Made by a program: the position numbers and the translations under genes | The notes under the pieces: model-generated | The model's database searches: none | Told to the model about the DNA's origin: nothing | What the model saw: only the letters and a program-made list of their open reading frames with translations | Assembly: GCA_019614645.1 (NCBI GenBank) | Contig: JABWDB010000004.1 | Coordinates: 13,206,001 to 13,270,000, forward strand | Reading direction: 5' to 3' | From: Stratiolaelaps scimitus | Taxonomy: Eukaryota; Arthropoda; Arachnida; Mesostigmata; Laelapidae | Length of the DNA: 64,000 nt | Shown: positions 33,101 to 43,483 of the stretch, in pieces | How positions within the stretch are numbered: position 1 is the first letter of the stretch | Layout of the letters: every line of letters begins with the position of its first letter

Positions 33101-36100
33101 ATGTAACCGATAGCCGTAGCAGTAAGCGTGATCGTAAGAAGGTGACCAAAGGAGCTACTCCCGATTCAGATCAATCGTCTTCAAAGAGGTCGCAATCGTC
33201 AGGTTTGTTCAGATGTCGCAGTCTACTGCAGCTGGATAAAGTAAACAATAGCGTGTCATTGGTCTGTGCTATGAATATCTATATTTAAGTGTGATGGCAC
33301 GCCTAAGCAACTAGGCGTTGGATTGAGTTGCCATTGAACTTCGGCAGTTTACAAATGGAATTTCTTATGTTATAGCAATGCATAGCCAATCTGAAGAAAC
33401 CCCGCATTTAGAAACGCATTACGCTACCAAAATCATTAATTGTAATGCCGCATTCACTTTCTCATTGACGACTCTTCGGTTGTTCTAGTTTCGAGCACTA
33501 ATGTGCATTAGGAGTGGACATATCTTTTGTCGCTATTCTAAGGGAATCTGAATTGTTCATAATTTTACTTCTGCAAAACTTCGCCAAACTTCGTCGGATT
33601 TTCTTCTTACTCGCACTCCATCCTGTCATTGTCAATCTCAGTGGGTCTTCCCGACTTGGGAGCTTCTTTGAGGTCCAAATCACCGGTACGAATTTTTTTG
33701 AACGACCTCTCGAACCTCCCAACAGAGACCTCCAAAGGCCTCACATAGGTCGGCAGCGGAATTGGCAGCCGTGTCTCCGAGTATGAACTTGAATAAGAAA
33801 ATAACGGAAAAATCGTCACGAGACAGCCTCATTTTATCCCTTCAAGAAGGTTTTAAACCACCAATGTGGCTCCTTATCGCAATGAATGTGTTCCAATAAC
33901 AACAATCAACAATTATTTTGCATGCTGCTCCCCGCATTTGAATGGCCAAAAATGCAACAAAATATATTTGCACCCCTGATATATATATATATACACTTAT
34001 ACATTTATACAGACACGTACATATATTTTTTGTATGACCTAACATTTTATGTTATATATGACTAATGCAGGTCGGATTTAGTACTTGTATATTGTAATTC
34101 TACCGTATAGCTACAATGCCGTACTATACAGTTTAGCCGCATTTGCGATTCGTAATCCAACTTCGGAACCTCATTAATATTCTCTCTGCTATACGTCCGA
34201 TGGCGACACGACCTCTGGATGTTGTAATATATAAGCGCTGACATGATCTAAACTTCATACATCTGCACACAACACAGGTCGCTTAGCCATGTGGATTGCA
34301 CAATTATGCTTTTGGACTGGTGCAATGCCTACGCGTCACGCTCGTTGGATCTCCCGCCAAGGAAGCCAACTCCGAAGCTATTCCAAAGATATTGATTGAG
34401 AGACTGACCGTTTATTTATATTTATATATAAATTGTATATTGTTATTATATACTATTAATATATATTTCTATCACATATAGGGTGTCACAAAAAGGACAG
34501 ATAGTCCTCGGTATCTTCCCTATCTAGATACTAATAAAAATTCTGAAGTAAACTAGCACTTTCTCTCCCCCCAGCTCCAACTCCTCCCTCCCACTATATC
34601 TATCATTAACGTTATTATCAGTTTTTCGGTAGAGCATTTTACTACGAATTGCTAAGTGGTCCCCCCATAATTGTGGCTTCGCCCCTGTCCTGCTCGTTGT
34701 TCTTCTTTGATAACGTAATTGTGATATGTACGATTATTGCAGATAAATCTGGACGTCCTGTTGGGTCCAAAAAAAAGGCGTCGAAGAAACCGCATGGGGT
34801 TAAATCCCCCAAGGGTGGTGTAAAGGAGGGTGCGTGATAATGATAAGCATTGTTAAACTCTTACGGTAACAGTGGGACTGAACTGGTTTGTCGTGACGTT
34901 CTGAATTTCAATTCGATTGTAGGGATCGAGATTTCAACGCCACGGTGCGTCTCCAACTAATGATGTTTCGAGCCCGTTTGCGTAGTCACGTTTTTTCTGA
35001 TCATGAGTGTGTCATATCAGCAGATTGTGCCACAAGTACGGCATTCAACTGGGCTCATATGTTGATGGACTGTATTGAAATGGAATAGAATAAATAGTTA
35101 GAAGTTAGTGGGACGTTGATGGGAGCGAAGGTCCTTCGGGGTAAATCGGCGAGTTTTTTGAGACTCTTAAAAGTCGACCTCGGTGAACGTGGGCTAGTGT
35201 TAAAAGAGGGCCTGAAAAGGCGACATGTTATTACATCAAATTGGCCTGCACACGGGTAATGTTTGTGTGTACGTGGATCATATTGGTATAACTTTCTGTG
35301 ATCATTCATTGGTTGTCACGAAGTGAGGCTTCGGCCCTATCAGGACCCACTCAATTGACTTGTAAATTTCTTGGCCTCAACAAGTTGATGAGAGTGAGGT
35401 CCTATCAAGTTAGTGAAACGAATCCAAAAAAGTGGCCAACTTGAAACATTTGTAAAAGTCCGATTACTCAGGGAAATTTCACTTGTCGTGCATTATGTAA
35501 TTTTCCCCCTTCGAGTAGAATTTGGCTATTTCACCTTCCTAGCGAAAGCCGAAACAAAAGCGAAATGACCCACCGAGAATCGTGTATCAGAATGGCTGCG
35601 GAAATGTGGGCGGTTTTCTATCACTCCGGTGGGACATCATGAGGAATAGAAGTATTATTATTATTGCCTTGATTGCTGACTTGAGCTGTGTAAAAACCTA
35701 TGTGGATGGTATAATAAAATACAATGTTGCAGAGCTGATACGGGCACAGAGGTCTGACCGTTCGCAAAAGGCTACGGGAAGTTTGCAATTAAGCTCTGTC
35801 CCGTTGAGTTCACGGTCGACAAAGTCGAAAACGTCAAAATCGAGAAAACCAGGTATTTTACTTTTGCTTCTAATATATACGTATATATCTATCTGGCAGG
35901 ATGTTTCGACAACCTTGAGGACACTAACAGCTCTTCAGGGAAGGTCAACATTCACGACCCAATGAAGATTGAACTCTAGAATGTGGGGTCGAAAAGTTAC
36001 CATTAGATGTTTTATAATAAATGCTTGGCTCTTCCCTGGAGTTTATCATACGGTCGGCATTGTGGGGATGGCAAGATGCAAGCTGCAAGGCTTCTTTGAT

Positions 36101-36553
36101 TATTGACCGTTGCTCGCTTTACGCTGGAAAAAGCAGCATACATGATTAATATTAGAGAAATTAGCTGAAATTTGTTTTTGGACGCCATTCATATCGTGCT
36201 AAGCATTTTCTATTGCTACGGATTCCCGGAAATTTCCCGGAGATTCACTTTTGGCTCGCAGATTGAAAAGGGCACAAGACAATAGTGGAATGGAACGGTG
36301 TTCATGTAGAAAATCTATTACGGTGCTTATGCTTATGAAAGCCCCAGAGCGTTACGAATCCAAGGGCTATACACAAACCGATGAGGAGCGAGGCTGGGTC
36401 TTACAAGAGAGCCTACTAATGAGGGATTGCGAAATGGATTGCTGTTTGCGCTTTACTCGTATTCCGTCGCGTGCAAGCCACAGCGAATTTGTATCGATCT
36501 TTATATCAAATGATAGGCAAACATGTTGCCGTGGTCATGGTGCTAACCAACGT

Positions 36554-36587
<34 letters not shown>

Positions 36588-39500
36588 TAGTGGTCAGGGT
36601 TCCTTGGCAATAAGAGCTATAAAATGGCAAAACAACCAAACGAGTCGATCGAGTACGTTAGAACTCGGTAATTGTGTACAGTTACTCTGAATTTGTATTA
36701 ATATACAAATATTTTTATTTTAGAAAAGCAGTCTTCAGCCGAAAAGTCGACTAAAAGCAAACGAGCAGGTTTGGTGTCCAGTGGGACTGACAAAAAATTA
36801 CACGTCAAAGGCGACCTAGCGAACCAAAAGGCTACCGAACCCAGACTGAGCGGTACACACAGTAAGATTCACTTCAACATTCGATGAGGGGCATGTTGGT
36901 GTATACAGATTGTGTTCGACGGGTGCTCGTGGCACCCGTTGAATGCAACTTGTACAAGGATTAGTAATTTGTATGTCGTCCTGTTCTATAACTCGTTTTG
37001 GGGCCCGTTTTTTGTGTGAAGCCGCACACTCGCACTTGGCAACAAATATAGTTTCGAATATGTCTATTCCAATCATATATATCCGATTCGTATTCTTTCC
37101 GTTTCCCATAGCACTCAATACTGTCATTAACTGCGCAATAATTGAACTATGTTCGTCGGGCTTGCGGATTCATTTAAGCTTGACTCCGTTTCTGCTAGTT
37201 GATGTGCAGCTTCGTTTCGTTGAGTGTAGCCGTTAGCCGGTTCCTCATTGCTGCCATTCGAATGATGGTGCAATTTGAGGATTACTATTTAGTTGGCGCT
37301 GTTTGCAAAAATGTTGCTCTGTGGTCGATTTCCAAATCCATTGAGCTAGGCCAGCTTAAGCCAAGAGTACCGTAGTTCGCAAAGAACACAACAATGGCTC
37401 CAGGTGGTGTTTCTCAAGCTGCAGTTTCACAAACGTACAGTGTTTTGTGGATTTTTAAATACCTCGAAAATTTAATTATTTCGACGTTTGTTGAATGAAT
37501 AACTGTCGCCGTCGATATCCTGCGATTCTTTTCCTGATTTATCCCTAAAAAACACAGTTAGAACGTGGGAGTCCCCCACGTTTCTTCCCGTAAATGAAGA
37601 GATAGTTCATGGCTATCTCTGACGGAGCGTCTCGTGTATTGTCTTTGAGAAAGTGGTCACGTCCCCTTGCAGGTCATCGACGCCTGCAACTAATATCTCT
37701 GATTGAACAATTTGATATATTAGAGCTAAGATAAGACCGTGAAACGACAAACATACATTCGCAAAATATAAAAACCCATTCGAGCCTCACTTACAGGTTT
37801 AGAGCATACGTCACCGTGCGGACACACACGCTATGTGAGCATATCGGCATGGACACCTCTCCCCCCTCCAAAAAAAGAACGGCTTTCAAATATAATAACA
37901 TTTGAATTTTTGCAGTTGAAGATCACAGTCCTGTGCGGGGACCGCGACGCAAAGGTCAGATGCTTGACGAAGCTCCCGAGCCACCTGAAAAACGTAGGCA
38001 CCAGTCACGTTTAACTCTTGATTAGAGGTTGTAGTAGCGCAGAGCGTCATCCCCCTTGAGATTTAGAGAGTTAATTTGGCCCCAGATCCCGTGGAATCCT
38101 GTGAAATGCAATTCTCCAAATCTCAAATCGGTTCCAAATAGAGAAGATCTTAACTTAACTGAAACAATGTTTGTTTGCTATACAAGACCACCTTATATTC
38201 AAAAGGACATGTCACGTGGCGTAATTATGAATAGTAACATATTTCGATAATTTATTTCAGCGTTGGAGCGGCGAGTTGCACAGGAGATTGGAAAGAGACC
38301 AGCACCACTTCCAGTTGTAAGAGGTACAGGTTTCCTTGCTCTACTTGAACGATGGTGTTGACGCGAGACATTGTCTACAAAGCTTTGTCAGCATTTCATG
38401 AGGCGAGCACCAAGGCTCGCTGTTCAGGTTTCAATCTGCAGAAGTGAGCATCGATGTTTGTCAGCGAAATTACTTATGTGCTCTGACGCACGACATGTCG
38501 TAATCGAGCATCGTAATAGTCCTTCCAACATGTGTGTGTGATTGCTTTCAAACAGGAAGGGCAACAGGGCCACCGGATGTCGCAGATGGGATCCAACTAA
38601 GGGAAGGCGTCAAGTCGAGCGCGGACTATACAATTCCTACAGAAGGTACCGTTTTAGGGTATATGATGATATATATATGCTGTGGCTATATGATCTTCGA
38701 ATTGTACTTCGACAGACTCTTTCATGTAGCTCGAGCAGCACTAAATGTAATAGTCGCCGTAAGCCCGAAGGCATTTTTGTGGGCTGCCCGTTTTTACTGG
38801 CATTTTAGCTGGTGCCGATTTAGAAACAGTGTCATATGCTCGAGAGGGGAGGGTGGTGACGACGGTGTCACATGTTCAGATTCAGAGGGATTCAATTGTT
38901 TAGTCCTTGTAAGAAAATCATAGGCGTAGATTTGTAATCGTAGTAGCTTCCGCAAAGGGACAGCGAATAGCTCCAAGATAGCAAAAGGAGCGGATGGCTT
39001 ATCCTCATCTCAGTGTCGAAGCACCAATAGGGCTGACGATTCAAACCAGACCATACGCAGTTACGTTGAGGCAACCTACTACGTTCGTCTCGAGAACTAA
39101 CGGGAACCGTGTCGAGATCTTAGGATAGGTGAGAAGGGAGGGTAGGACTATCTTGTGTTCTTATTAGAAGGTTTGATATTAGTGATCGGCATAGGCAGCC
39201 CGTCGCTCAATTCCAGATTGCCGTAGCAGCTGTTAACTATAGCATTTGCTTGATTGGATAATTTAATTACTCGTATATATACACCTGTTTTTAATAATAA
39301 AGTAATATTTTACGCATACAGGCCACTTCGGGGGAAAAAAGTCGCTAAATCCTATAGTTTCTTTTAGATGTGCGTGCTGCTATGGATAGGCAACCTTTTT
39401 CACTAGGAAAAGAATCAACCGGAAGGAAACTGTCAGAACTACCTGCTCCACGATTACCAGGTGAGGGTGGGCCTTATACCGGCGAATCCACTACGCATTC

Positions 39501-42500
39501 GGGCATAGTTCGTCACACGGCGACCCGGCCGCTAGAAAACGATCAGTCAATATAGGTGTTGTCATCTGTGTCTTTTAGGCGTAAACATTACATGGTATTT
39601 TAACAGTTCATAGCGGACGTCGCCCTTTTATTCATCGATGTCGGCTCTTCCTATCATGGCGAATTCTGCTTCGCAATGATAGGACGAGCCGAGTGTTGGT
39701 TCTCTAAACGCATACTCGTATAGTATATTACTCATAATACACTATACATGAGTAAATCGCAACAACGCTGGTGTTCAATTAACACCAACTACTTCAAAAC
39801 ACAATCGTAATGCCACCCTGTAGAAAACCCATGCTTATTCGAGTGTTTTCATGGTTTCTTTGTATGGCAAACCTTATCCGCAAGGGTTTCGTTGCCAAGA
39901 AAGCATGCAAAAAGCCTTCGTCTCTGTAGAACCCAGGCCGCTCACCTCTGGATTTGACTCCACGACATCCGGCGTCCGAGGCTTAAAATCCAGTGTTTCG
40001 AAACTACATGAGAAACAAATGGCACCTGTTATATAATGTATGGCTGAATATGCTGTATAAAATATTTGTGCCTGGGGGTACTAGTCGAAATAAAACCTTA
40101 TCTATTGCCTTTCGCGGCCGCAGGTCCAGGGGCGGAACCCTATAATCCAGCAAAGGACGTCCGACAGTCTACGAGATCAGGGATTTCGAAAGACGCGAGG
40201 CCATTATTTTCGAGGTCCCGGCCAGATCGTCAAGCGGGGCTCTCAAGAGGTAAGGTTCCTTCCAGTTCTATGAATGTATGCCCGGAAGTATATCTAGACT
40301 TAGGCCAGATGTTTAGCGGCTGTAATTAACTACTTGCAGACAAGAACGAAATCTATTGTGTGCATCTATGAAGCGAGATGTTTACCATGTGCCCACATCT
40401 GATCTAATCATACCAAATGATCAAAAAATGGCAGACTGCGTGTTATTCGTATGATACCATTTGGTAGCTGGGCAACGTGGCGTTCAGTACGCGTCGATTT
40501 TGGTCAACCCAGACGATATTGGACTACAGCTATTCGTCTTGGTCGACGTTCTAAGCCAGTCAATGCAGCTGACAGTGAACACGGTACCCGCGACTTTGCA
40601 CAGCCAGAATGTCAACCGATATGAATATGGGGGCGCAGGCGCAAAACCCAGCCATGATACACAACTCAGTATGAGAGATAAAATAGAAAGAAGTGCGTTA
40701 GTAGATATCCACGCTCGGAACTATTGTACCGCGTACTGTACCGTGCGTATTGTACCTAACGGACAAGCGGTCACATGGGCTGGGGCAGGCTTCGACGAAT
40801 GGCGTCTGCAGTCAAAGCCTTAACTTCGACAACGTAAAACTCAACTTGCATTTTGAGAATCTTGTGATGACTCGTGATTTCCGTGGCCTGCTCATAGTCG
40901 GCTCTTGCTTTCGGGACTTCCAGAAAAGTCGCAGATTCATCGCAAAGGTTCACTGAGACGCTATTGTTTCGCATCTTCTGCGCACTTTTCCGTGTTATGC
41001 GAAGATGAGAATTGCGCTCAACATTCTATAGAGGTGTCGTTGTTGTTCTGATGCAGAACACGTTTCTTGTGTCTTACTAACCGGTACTGCCGGCCGCGGG
41101 CCTTGTACTTAATTTTTGCTTTGGTGGCACAATTCAAGAGAAAGTGATCGACACCGCTTACTGCCTCAATGTGTTTCTGTATATATTGGTAACCCACAAG
41201 GTCTCCCAGCACAAAACGCATGTTGTGCAGACGGACTATTCAATGAGCATCCCAAAGATGCCGAGATGGTTTTGCCACACTGAGCATCACTATTCAATAA
41301 ATGGCGCGGGATGATGCCAGAGGAGTAGCACGGATTCAGAGCGCGAATATCGATGACAACTGCCAGGTAACGGATAGATGGGATCACGGATACTCGGAGC
41401 AGACCTGGGAGACCTCAGTGTGCACTGTTCGCAGACTTCAAGCTGCCTTCAACTCAGAATTAAGGAAGCTACTCCTAGAAAAAAAAGCTTGCCAGAGCAG
41501 ACGTTCCTTATTAGACTCCAGGTTTGCTGAAGGCAATACTGCAAAAGACCGTGGTCATAGTAGATGACGGAGTGGAGGTAAGTCACCAGGAGACTACGAA
41601 CTGCCACCTTGTCCATTTTCGTCCTCACCAGCGAGCTCTCAAAAGAAGTCACCAAACGCCACTTCTCCATTGAGGTGACTCTATACGAAGATGATCCTGT
41701 GTTGTACACCTTTTATCTAAAAATGCGACAGTGATGTTGGCTAATTACACGAAAGAGACCGGTCTGCAAAGAAACGCGAAGAGGGGGACACAATGAAATT
41801 TAGAGAACTGGCTGCCGGGGACGAGATCAGACTGAAATGTGAGGCCGTTAGATTCAATAATAATAGTATTAATCACTAAATGCATTTACTTATCTCGGTA
41901 TAGCATGACAACCTCCAGATCCTTCGGCTGACATGTGGAGAAAAAAAGAACTTGTGGCATGGGCGTTAATCCTGTCTCGTCAGATAGCTCTGTGCGCCTG
42001 TCCTTGAATTTAAAAGTAGTTCCCTGCGCAGCACACGAAATCGAGCTCACTTGGAAGTACCTATCGGCGAAGTGTTTAATGGATCTGGACAGCTCGAAGC
42101 CTGCCTTGCCGAAGTTGCGCCTTAGGTATCGACCCCACGACACGCAAGAAAGAACCTTTGACCTAAAAGAGATGGAGCCGTATAAAGCGTTATTCCGGTT
42201 ATACAAGGATACGATGGCTGAGAAGTACACACAGTTCTACGAAACATCGATAATAATGTCCACGTTGGCGATACCCTTCATATAGTTATTGGGTGTATGC
42301 GGTTCATGGCTTCCATCACCAAGTTTGTACGATTGGGAGCCATCATGACCCACCCATGACTCGTTGCATCTGTAAATGCTACGATAAAATTCGCACCGGG
42401 TATCATGCATGATGCTTGTTAAGTTAAATCATTAAGCTAGTTAGCACGTTTGTGGGCAACTGACCTTCGAAAAAGAAGAGGTCCGTTGGGAGCTGCAGGA

Positions 42501-43483
42501 AGTTCATTGGAGACAGGAAGGTATCTATGATTTTAGACCTTTACAGCAAAGTACAAAAAATACTATGTACACTGTATATATTGTTTATTATGTAACAACA
42601 CAGGGTGAAATAATGTTATTACTACATCGATGTACACGCCGCCAATAACAAGAGTAAATTACATGTGGTATGTTCAAAATGTACGTTTTCAGAACAGATT
42701 TGTTCAAAATGAGCGTTTTTGTTGTATATACAGTATAACATGAGAATTTCGTCACCACAGAGCAAAATCACATAGGGATCTTCTTTCACTTTGAGCTATA
42801 CATGCGTTTTAATTACAGCTGAAAAACGACCACCTGCCAGAGGTCCTCAGGTCCATGTGGACTCCAGTTCAGCCTCGAGTGCGTCATCATCATCGTCGTC
42901 GTCGTCATCAAGGCTCATTGAAGATGCGCGTCGGGCCCAACAGCAAACAGGCACCCTTTCAGATGAGTGCAAAGGTCTTATCTCCGAACACGCGAAACTC
43001 GTTTGTGAGAAGGTCTTGACGGATCTCGATCTGATTGGAGGTGAGAAAGAGAAGAGGGCTCGGCCTTTCGTTGAGAAGACACTTATGGGACTTTCGCCTA
43101 ATGAGTCCGAGGAAGCTGCCTTCGACTCATACGTTGATGGCCGAGACGGGACGAAACGCTGCGATATCTACGTCGACTTCTTTGAATTGAATATCGGTAT
43201 CAACTGCAATGCCATATATCTCAATACGTATATGTACATTTTTTATATCCGTGTAAAGCCATACTTCGGAAGAAACCCATACAACTATTACACTATAATG
43301 TATTGCCTTTGATCATGATTGTAACGCTCTATATTGAGTAAACGTGATTCATGTTTTGTAGACGCAGGCCGAGTATTCGGCAAATTATATAAGGCAACAT
43401 TTCTGGCTGTTGCGAATAAACGAGCTGAAAAAGCTTGCCTGCCTCTTTTTGGCTATTTGGTCGCAGAAGGGCACTTGTGGTGA
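20644..43483 (+). CDS. 18-exon Lys/Ser/Pro-rich disordered protein, all introns phase 1
   Basis: I do not recognise the family. Exons assembled from GT/AG sites and phase: 20644-21124, 21576-21956, 23205-23363, 24285-24410, 26596-29049, 31158-31313, 32378-32461, 33101-33202, 34743-34829, 35733-35852, 36724-36852, 37916-37993, 38261-38329, 38556-38645, 39368-39460, 40124-40249, 42819-43196, 43362-43483. They total 5,235 bases, exactly 1,745 codons with the TGA. Residues 1-160 look partly ordered: a charged helical stretch, then hydrophobic segments. Residues 161 to about 1610 are low complexity in K, S, P, D, G, T and R. Residues 846-1017 are an 11-residue tandem repeat, and about 1610-1744 is a helix-like C-terminal region. 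Every intron interrupts after the first codon base, usually G, so junction residues are mostly D, G, E, V or A. It could be a cytoskeletal, secreted-gel or chromatin scaffold protein; none is shown. The overall model is fairly sure. Single small exons and donors (exons 5, 6, 11, 13, 17) are less so. Confidence 0.75.
21576..21956 (+). CDS. Repeat gene exon 2
   Basis: 126 whole codons rich in K, G, S, P and D (KGKAPCPKAGKGKVKGKD). Acceptor ttttag, donor gtaaac; phase 1 at both ends. Confidence 0.8.
23205..23363 (+). CDS. Repeat gene exon 3
   Basis: 52 whole codons: a Ser-rich patch (GSASSFSSGSASD) leading into MAETPIQKARAPPELKK, a variant of the motif seen many times in exon 5. Phase 1-1; donor gtaagt. 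Confidence 0.8.
24285..24410 (+). CDS. Repeat gene exon 4
   Basis: 41 whole codons: SSGSSSSASSEGTPEKGG followed by a basic tail. Acceptor tactgcag, donor gtgaga; phase 1-1. The other open frames over this stretch do not respect the splice sites. Confidence 0.78.
24411..26595 (+). other. Intron 4 of the repeat gene, with possible decayed module
   Basis: 2.2 kb without a phase-compatible exon. At 25813-26019 an open frame contains SDVSEVSGKRKQD, resembling the SDMSETPIGKQDKK motif of exon 5. Its flanking sites give phase 2 or 0, so it was not joined to the gene. Confidence 0.5.
26596..29049 (+). CDS. Repeat gene exon 5: large repetitive exon
   Basis: 2,454 bases, 817 whole codons. The first part (residues 384 to about 840) repeats a loose module of about 50-70 residues around S-D-M-S-E-T-P-I-R-A-D, followed by K/D/P-rich spacers. 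The 11-residue tandem array follows, then more of the loose modules and a basic, aromatic-containing tail (YFLKPRVPGWPRAYSRDD). The acceptor is set at gaagtagcag (phase 1). The donor gtgtgt at 29050 is weak; without splicing there, translation would stop two codons later at TAG 29055-29057, giving a shorter product. Confidence 0.78.
27984..28499 (+). repeat. 33-base tandem repeat coding GTGKPGQEKPI
   Basis: About 15.6 units of 33 bases encode an 11-residue repeat with consensus GTGKPGQEKPI. Units 1-8 have diverged (D, E, K and S substitutions). Units 9-14 (28248-28445) are nearly identical and read GTGKPGQEKSI (V in unit 10), pointing to recent expansion or gene conversion. Because the unit is a multiple of three, other frames on both strands also stay open here. 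Confidence 0.97.
29050..31157 (+). other. Intron 5 of the repeat gene
   Basis: 2.1 kb with no phase-1 exon found. Open frames near 29405-29752 and 29812-30130 lack splice support and family resemblance. Confidence 0.5.
31158..31313 (+). CDS. Repeat gene exon 6
   Basis: 51 whole codons: PGKHPPKSPSVMGTPVPLQK, again a TP-containing variant of the common motif, then a basic/acidic tail. Acceptor cttttag. Two phase-1 donors exist, at 31311 and 31314, differing by one Gly. Confidence 0.75.
32378..32461 (+). CDS. Repeat gene exon 7
   Basis: 27 whole codons ending in QRSSSPSDASGSSS. Acceptor atgtttcag, donor gtaatt; phase 1-1. Confidence 0.72.
32612..32660. repeat. A-rich imperfect tandem repeat
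   Basis: aaataaaaaaataataaat appears twice in tandem within intron 7, separated by aaag. A simple low-complexity expansion. Confidence 0.75.
33101..33202 (+). CDS. Repeat gene exon 8
   Basis: 33 whole codons, basic and Ser-rich (SRSSKRDRKKVTKGATPDSD). Acceptor cgttttcag, donor gtttgt; phase 1-1. Confidence 0.77.
33203..34742 (+). other. Intron 8, host of a mariner relic
   Basis: 1.5 kb intron. Its middle carries an antisense fragment of a mariner-type transposase, described separately. The rest is AT-rich. Confidence 0.6.
33555..33726 (-). pseudogene. Mariner-type transposase fragment, decayed
   Basis: Read on the minus strand from 33723, the frame gives FKKIRTGDLDLKEAPKSGRP, then TEIDND. 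This is the conserved linker of mariner transposases (usually FKSGDFDLEDRPRSGRP followed by an acidic stretch). After a stop codon, an EENP-type word follows in the same frame, as expected for the next helix. No catalytic domain or terminal repeats were found, so it is a short, broken relic sitting antisense in an intron. Confidence 0.7.
34743..34829 (+). CDS. Repeat gene exon 9
   Basis: 28 whole codons, very basic (GSKKKASKKPHGVKSPKGG). Acceptor tattgcag, donor gtgcgt; phase 1-1. Confidence 0.75.
35733..35852 (+). CDS. Repeat gene exon 10
   Basis: 39 whole codons ending in SRSTKSKTSKSRKP. Acceptor gttgcag, donor gtattt; phase 1-1. Confidence 0.75.
36554..36580. repeat. (TA)n microsatellite
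   Basis: TA run of about 27 bases in intron 10 of the repeat gene. Confidence 0.9.
36724..36852 (+). CDS. Repeat gene exon 11
   Basis: 42 whole codons (KQSSAEKSTKSKRAG, then a K/T/G-rich tail). Acceptor tattttag. Two phase-1 donors are possible: gtttgg after 36768 (45-base exon) or gtacac after 36852. The longer form keeps the family composition and is preferred. Confidence 0.62.
36853..37915 (+). other. Intron 11 of the repeat gene
   Basis: 1.06 kb. The acceptor-like site at about 37674 leads into a frame without a phase-1 donor, so no exon is called. Confidence 0.5.
37916..37993 (+). CDS. Repeat gene exon 12
   Basis: 25 whole codons (SPVRGPRRKGQMLDEAPEPP). Acceptor tttttgcag, donor gtaggc; phase 1-1. 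The only junction codon not starting with G (C|CG, Pro). Confidence 0.7.
38261..38329 (+). CDS. Repeat gene exon 13
   Basis: 22 whole codons (LERRVAQEIGKRPAPLPVVR). Acceptor tttatttcag. Donor gtttcc after 38329, or gtacag after 38323 (both phase 1, differing by two residues). Confidence 0.65.
38556..38645 (+). CDS. Repeat gene exon 14
   Basis: 29 whole codons (GPPDVADGIQLREGVKSSAD). Acceptor tttcaaacag, donor gtaccg; phase 1-1. Confidence 0.72.
39368..39460 (+). CDS. Repeat gene exon 15
   Basis: 30 whole codons (LGKESTGRKLSELPAPRLP). Acceptor ttcttttag, strong donor gtgagg; phase 1-1. Confidence 0.75.
39930..40036 (+). CDS. Possible alternative last exon of the repeat gene
   Basis: Acceptor tctctgtag ends at 39929. 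A phase-1 entry reads EPRPLTSGFDSTTSG and on to a TAA at 40034-40036, 34 residues with the same Ser/Lys/Pro character. No phase-1 donor exists inside. AATAAA lies 53 bases after the stop. It could be an alternative terminal exon or a chance open frame. Confidence 0.35.
40089..40094 (+). terminator. Candidate intronic polyadenylation signal
   Basis: AATAAA just after the possible alternative last exon and about 30 bases before the acceptor of exon 16, so use of this site would end the transcript early. Confidence 0.3.
40124..40249 (+). CDS. Repeat gene exon 16
   Basis: 41 whole codons (SRSRPDRQAGLSRG at the end). Acceptor cggccgcag, strong donor gtaagg; phase 1-1. Confidence 0.77.
40250..42818 (+). 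other. Intron 16, 2.6 kb, with unexplained open frames
   Basis: No phase-1 exon found. Open frames at 41301-41567 (plus), 41935-42285 (plus) and 41886-42230 (minus) look somewhat protein-like but match no family I know. They may be decayed mobile-element or pseudogene sequence. Confidence 0.4.
42819..43196 (+). CDS. Repeat gene exon 17: poly-Ser and C-terminal region
   Basis: 125 whole codons. It starts EKRPPARGPQVHVD, then an eight-Ser run (coded by TCA/TCG triplets), followed by an ordered-looking, helix-prone region (CKGLISEHAKLVCEKVLTDL; FVEKTLMGLSPNESEEAAF). Donor gtatca (weak, phase 1). An excellent internal donor, gtgaga at 43041, is also in phase 1 and would drop 52 residues while keeping frame. 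Confidence 0.7.
43362..43483 (+). CDS. Repeat gene exon 18: last exon
   Basis: 39 codons plus TGA at 43481-43483. AGRVFGKLYKATFLAVANKR and a Cys/Leu-rich end (ACLPLFGYLVAEGHLW), unlike the disordered middle. Acceptor ttttgtag. Confidence 0.7.

Noticed and set aside
36251..36613. 120-codon open frame after a good acceptor
   Set aside because: The phase is wrong for the gene, the frame runs into a TA microsatellite, and the residue mix is unlike the neighbouring exons.
38930..39100. Ser/Lys-rich open frame resembling a repeat-gene exon
   Set aside because: No acceptor gives phase 1, and an open run of about 50 codons is expected by chance here.
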